Assembly: GCA_945903645.1 (NCBI GenBank) | Contig: CAMDOM010000006.1 | Coordinates: forward strand, 1 to 64,000 | Length of the DNA: 64,000 bases | DNA from: Chryseobacterium gleum | Lineage (GTDB): Bacteria > Bacteroidota > Bacteroidia > UBA10329 | Reading direction: 5' to 3' | Shown here: piece after piece, positions 61,936 through 64,000 of the stretch | How the letters are laid out: each line of letters begins with the position of its first letter | How positions within the stretch are numbered: position 1 is the stretch's first letter | Notes under the pieces: generated by a model | Seen by the model: only the letters and a program-made list of their open reading frames with translations | Databases searched by the model: none | What the model was told of the DNA's origin: nothing | Translations under genes and position numbers: made by a program

Positions 61936-62379
61936 TTATTTTTCTACCGGAGTAGCACCTTCAATCGACTTGTTTTCAAGAAGAGACTCGTCTGTAGCAA
62001 CTGCATTTACAGTGCCTTTAATTTTTAGCAACGCAGATGGATTGTCAACAGCATTAGAAGTGATGGTAACTGTTTTGCTGATTGGGCCAACACGCTTTGT
62101 GTCGTATTTCACTTTAATAGAGCTTGAAGCACCTGGAGCTATTGGTTCTTTTGGCCATTCAGGAACCGTACAACCGCATGATCCTTTAGCGTTAGAAATG
62201 ATAAGCGGTTCCGTTCCAGTATTGGTAAACTTGAATTCGGTAGCACCATTGGCACCTTGGTCAATTGTTCCGTAATCGTGCTCTAATTTGTCGAAGTCTA
62301 GTTTTGCGCCAGCCACTTGAGCCGAAGCGAAGGTGAATGAACCAACCGTCATTACCAGTAACAGCATTGCTTTTTTCAT
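61936..62379 (-). CDS. DUF1573 exported protein
   Basis: Product of 147 residues from ATG 62379 with a signal peptide (MKKAMLLLVMTVGS, cleavage near SAQ, residue 21). One DUF1573 domain of Ig/MSP-like fold follows: KLEHDYGTIDQGANGATEF and EFKFTNTGTEPL, a conserved CGCT, then GASSSIKVKYDT and SKTVTITSNA. The Cys pair in GSCGCTVPEWP is the family signature. A short Glu-rich tail ends the protein. The family is very common in Bacteroidota and of unknown function. A longer frame to 62415 contains the -7 box and is rejected. Confidence 0.9.
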   Translation of the reverse strand: MKKAMLLLVMTVGSFTFASAQVAGAKLDFDKLEHDYGTIDQGANGATEFKFTNTGTEPLIISNAKGSCGCTVPEWPKEPIAPGASSSIKVKYDTKRVGPISKTVTITSNAVDNPSALLKIKGTVNAVATDESLLENKSIEGATPVEK

Positions 62380-62412
62380 TGTCTTAAATTTTAATTGGTT
62401 AGTGAACAGATG

Positions 62413-62420
62413 CAAAAGTA
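62413..62420 (-). promoter_or_regulatory. -7 promoter box (TACTTTTG) for the DUF1573 gene
   Basis: Exact TAnnTTTG on the minus strand, 33 nt before the ATG at 62379; TTG lies 15 nt further upstream. Confidence 0.5.
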
Positions 62421-62555
62421 TAGCGCCTTTTCGCCCAATGGTGTTAATGAAATGTTAAAGGCAATTTGGAGCGATTGGCCGAATAGGGGGTGAAGGTTGA
62501 CCAGCTCAAATTATGTGGACTTAAATGCAAACGTTAATGAATATCGGTATTTCAA

Positions 62556-64000
62556 CTAGCGTCTTTCCTTTGAACAAATAATTCGAATCTCTGCATCATT
62601 GTTCAAATAATCGGGTAGCGGCTGGCCATGGTCTATAATGGCAATGGGAACATTGGGATATTCTCTTTTTGCTTTCATTACATCTTCGGGCGCAGGAAGG
62701 CCGCCAAAGGCAATGTGATTGCTAAAAAACAGAAAGGTGATGTCGCCACCAGGCATCAAGCCCGCATTAAACAGCACGTGTGGTTTGGACTGCAATACGC
62801 TATCCACAATCTGAACAAGTTTTCGTTCTTGTATTTTTTTGATGCGATACTCATTGAGTTGGCCCTTGTAGGCCAAAGCACGGTGCTGATGAATGAGGTG
62901 CATATCCATCAGTAAAAAACAAACGGCAAAGCAGGCGGAAAACTTCACAATGCGATATGCAAGCCGATTGGTGTAGTTGCGCAAAAAGCCAAACACACCA
63001 TCGGTAAGAGCTCCAAGTCCGAGAAAAAGAAATGGAGCCACTATAAGCGGGAAAGCTATCATTTTGGTGGCCGCCAAGGTGTAAAATCCATACACCCCAA
63101 CTACGGCTACGCCAATGGCAGCCCTAAAGAGCAATGAATTTGCGCGAAACATTAGCGTTACACTTCCCATGAGCAAAAGCCAAGCAACGCCCTGCCCCGA
63201 GCCATATATTTGTTTCAATCCATAGTCGAAGTGAAACCACATATCGCCACCATGGCCTTCTACGGCCTTGCCGAAATGCTCGTGCATCATGGTATATTCA
63301 TAGGCTGCTTCTTGTGGGAATTGGGTATGGATATGCACCTGCCATGGAATAGCTACCAAGCAGCACATGGAGAATGCCAGCAGCATGGGGCGCAGGGTTT
63401 GCCATGGGCTAAATTTTGGTAAACGCTCTATCGTTTCGGCTGCGGGCCAAAGGGCAAATACCAACAGACCAGCCAGCCATTTTACCAAAATGGCCGCACC
63501 AGAAAACACCCCAATCAAAACTACCCAGTACAATTGTTTTGATTTCTGATATTCGAACCATGCCCAGCAACTGGCGCATACATAGAACAGAAATGCCACA
63601 TCGTTGTGGTCGGTGGGATAAAAACCAGAAATGAGTTCTAACGGAAAACTGGCTACTGCAGAAAACAATGCGCCATAGTAGCCAACATTGGCATTCACCG
63701 CTATCTTACCTATACGATAAATGAACAGAGGAACTATGGCGTGCATGATGATGCTGGGAAGGCGCACCGCAATTTCATTTGTGCCAAACAGTTTGATGCT
63801 GAGGGCCATTTGCCACAAAAACAACGGTTGTTTGTGCAGCCAAACATGGTTGTAGGTCCAAATATGATAATCGAGGCCTCCAAGCGAATGTTGAATTAAA
63901 ACGGGCTTTAGCGGGTTGATAGCTAAGTTTTTTGCAACGAGCGCATGATATTGTTCGTCCCAATGAAAAAGAAATGGGTCGAGCATTGCCATGAAAAACC
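62556..64000 (-). CDS. GT39/ArnT-like membrane glycosyltransferase, 5' end outside the window
   Basis: At least 478 residues, with about ten membrane helices and a soluble C-terminal tail. The first visible loop has the GT-C acidic motif in FHWDEQYHALVAKNL, followed by HKQPLFLWQMALSIKLFG and NEIAVRLPS, typical of dolichyl-phosphate-mannose/ArnT-type transferases. An ATG at 63992 is possible, but family members have a membrane helix before the WDE motif and the frame is still open to 64000, so the gene probably starts beyond the window. Such enzymes move a sugar from a polyprenyl-phosphate carrier to lipid or protein; the acceptor is unknown. Confidence 0.8.
   Translation of the reverse strand, partial: FFMAMLDPFLFHWDEQYHALVAKNLAINPLKPVLIQHSLGGLDYHIWTYNHVWLHKQPLFLWQMALSIKLFGTNEIAVRLPSIIMHAIVPLFIYRIGKIAVNANVGYYGALFSAVASFPLELISGFYPTDHNDVAFLFYVCASCWAWFEYQKSKQLYWVVLIGVFSGAAILVKWLAGLLVFALWPAAETIERLPKFSPWQTLRPMLLAFSMCCLVAIPWQVHIHTQFPQEAAYEYTMMHEHFGKAVEGHGGDMWFHFDYGLKQIYGSGQGVAWLLLMGSVTLMFRANSLLFRAAIGVAVVGVYGFYTLAATKMIAFPLIVAPFLFLGLGALTDGVFGFLRNYTNRLAYRIVKFSACFAVCFLLMDMHLIHQHRALAYKGQLNEYRIKKIQERKLVQIVDSVLQSKPHVLFNAGLMPGGDITFLFFSNHIAFGGLPAPEDVMKAKREYPNVPIAIIDHGQPLPDYLNNDAEIRIICSKERR

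Overview
The window is a chromosomal segment of a Bacteroidota bacterium, most likely of the Flavobacteriales/Cytophaga type. The evidence is an adjacent gldB-gldC gliding pair, many type IX secretion substrates (five proteins ending in the CHU_C/type B domain and one ending in a type A domain), SprB-type repeats, DUF4369, DUF4468, DUF1573, DUF4412 and FISUMP proteins, and promoter -7 boxes of the Bacteroidota form TAnnTTTG. I see no plasmid, phage, insertion sequence, CRISPR array or rRNA. There is one tRNA gene (Val, anticodon GAC).

Layout. 1-11.7 kb: 5' end of an outer-membrane barrel gene, gldB-gldC, a PKD/CHU_C adhesin, then on the minus strand engB, an alpha/beta hydrolase and a coupled pair (large TPR protein and outer-membrane barrel), with an FtsE-like ATPase and tRNA-Val. 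11.9-15.6 kb: a Gly-rich surface protein, a DUF4412 protein and a serine hydrolase. 15.8-27.0 kb: a tightly coupled operon of ECF sigma factor, a membrane-anchored PKD/CHU_C protein with an anti-sigma-like layout, two large SprB/PKD/CHU_C adhesins, a 38-residue secreted peptide and a third large adhesin. 27.1-28.7 kb: a collagen-like protein with a self-cleaving S74 chaperone domain. 28.9-40.2 kb: gyrB, a FISUMP lipoprotein, an SGNH/small-membrane/DUF4369 operon, an AddB-like nuclease and a type A T9SS substrate. 40.2-48.7 kb: an orphan OmpR-type regulator, a polytopic membrane protein, a pseudogene with two in-frame stops, pdxH, a TetR/alkane hydroxylase divergon, rlmN, an amidohydrolase and a DUF4468 protein. 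48.7-64 kb: D,D-carboxypeptidase, ispD with a small lipoprotein, mlaE-mlaF, secA preceded by a possible leader peptide, a DinB-like protein, two small enzymes, a LolE-like permease, namZ, an aminotransferase, a DUF1573 protein and a GT39-type glycosyltransferase running off the end.

How the genes work together. Most of the coding capacity goes to the cell surface: exported adhesins, the gliding/T9SS accessory lipoprotein pair, Sec export (secA), outer-membrane lipid and lipoprotein traffic (mlaEF, lolE-like), and peptidoglycan processing (D,D-carboxypeptidase, namZ). The ECF-led operon is the most distinctive system: its second gene joins a cytoplasmic stub and one membrane helix to PKD and CHU_C domains otherwise found on exported adhesins, and it is translationally coupled to those adhesins. 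A second recurring theme is that many start codons lie only 4-11 nt after a TAnnTTTG-like box, which predicts leaderless or nearly leaderless mRNAs. The same spacing supports a 27-codon leader ORF overlapping the secA start. All functional calls rest on motif and family recognition by eye; no database search was run.
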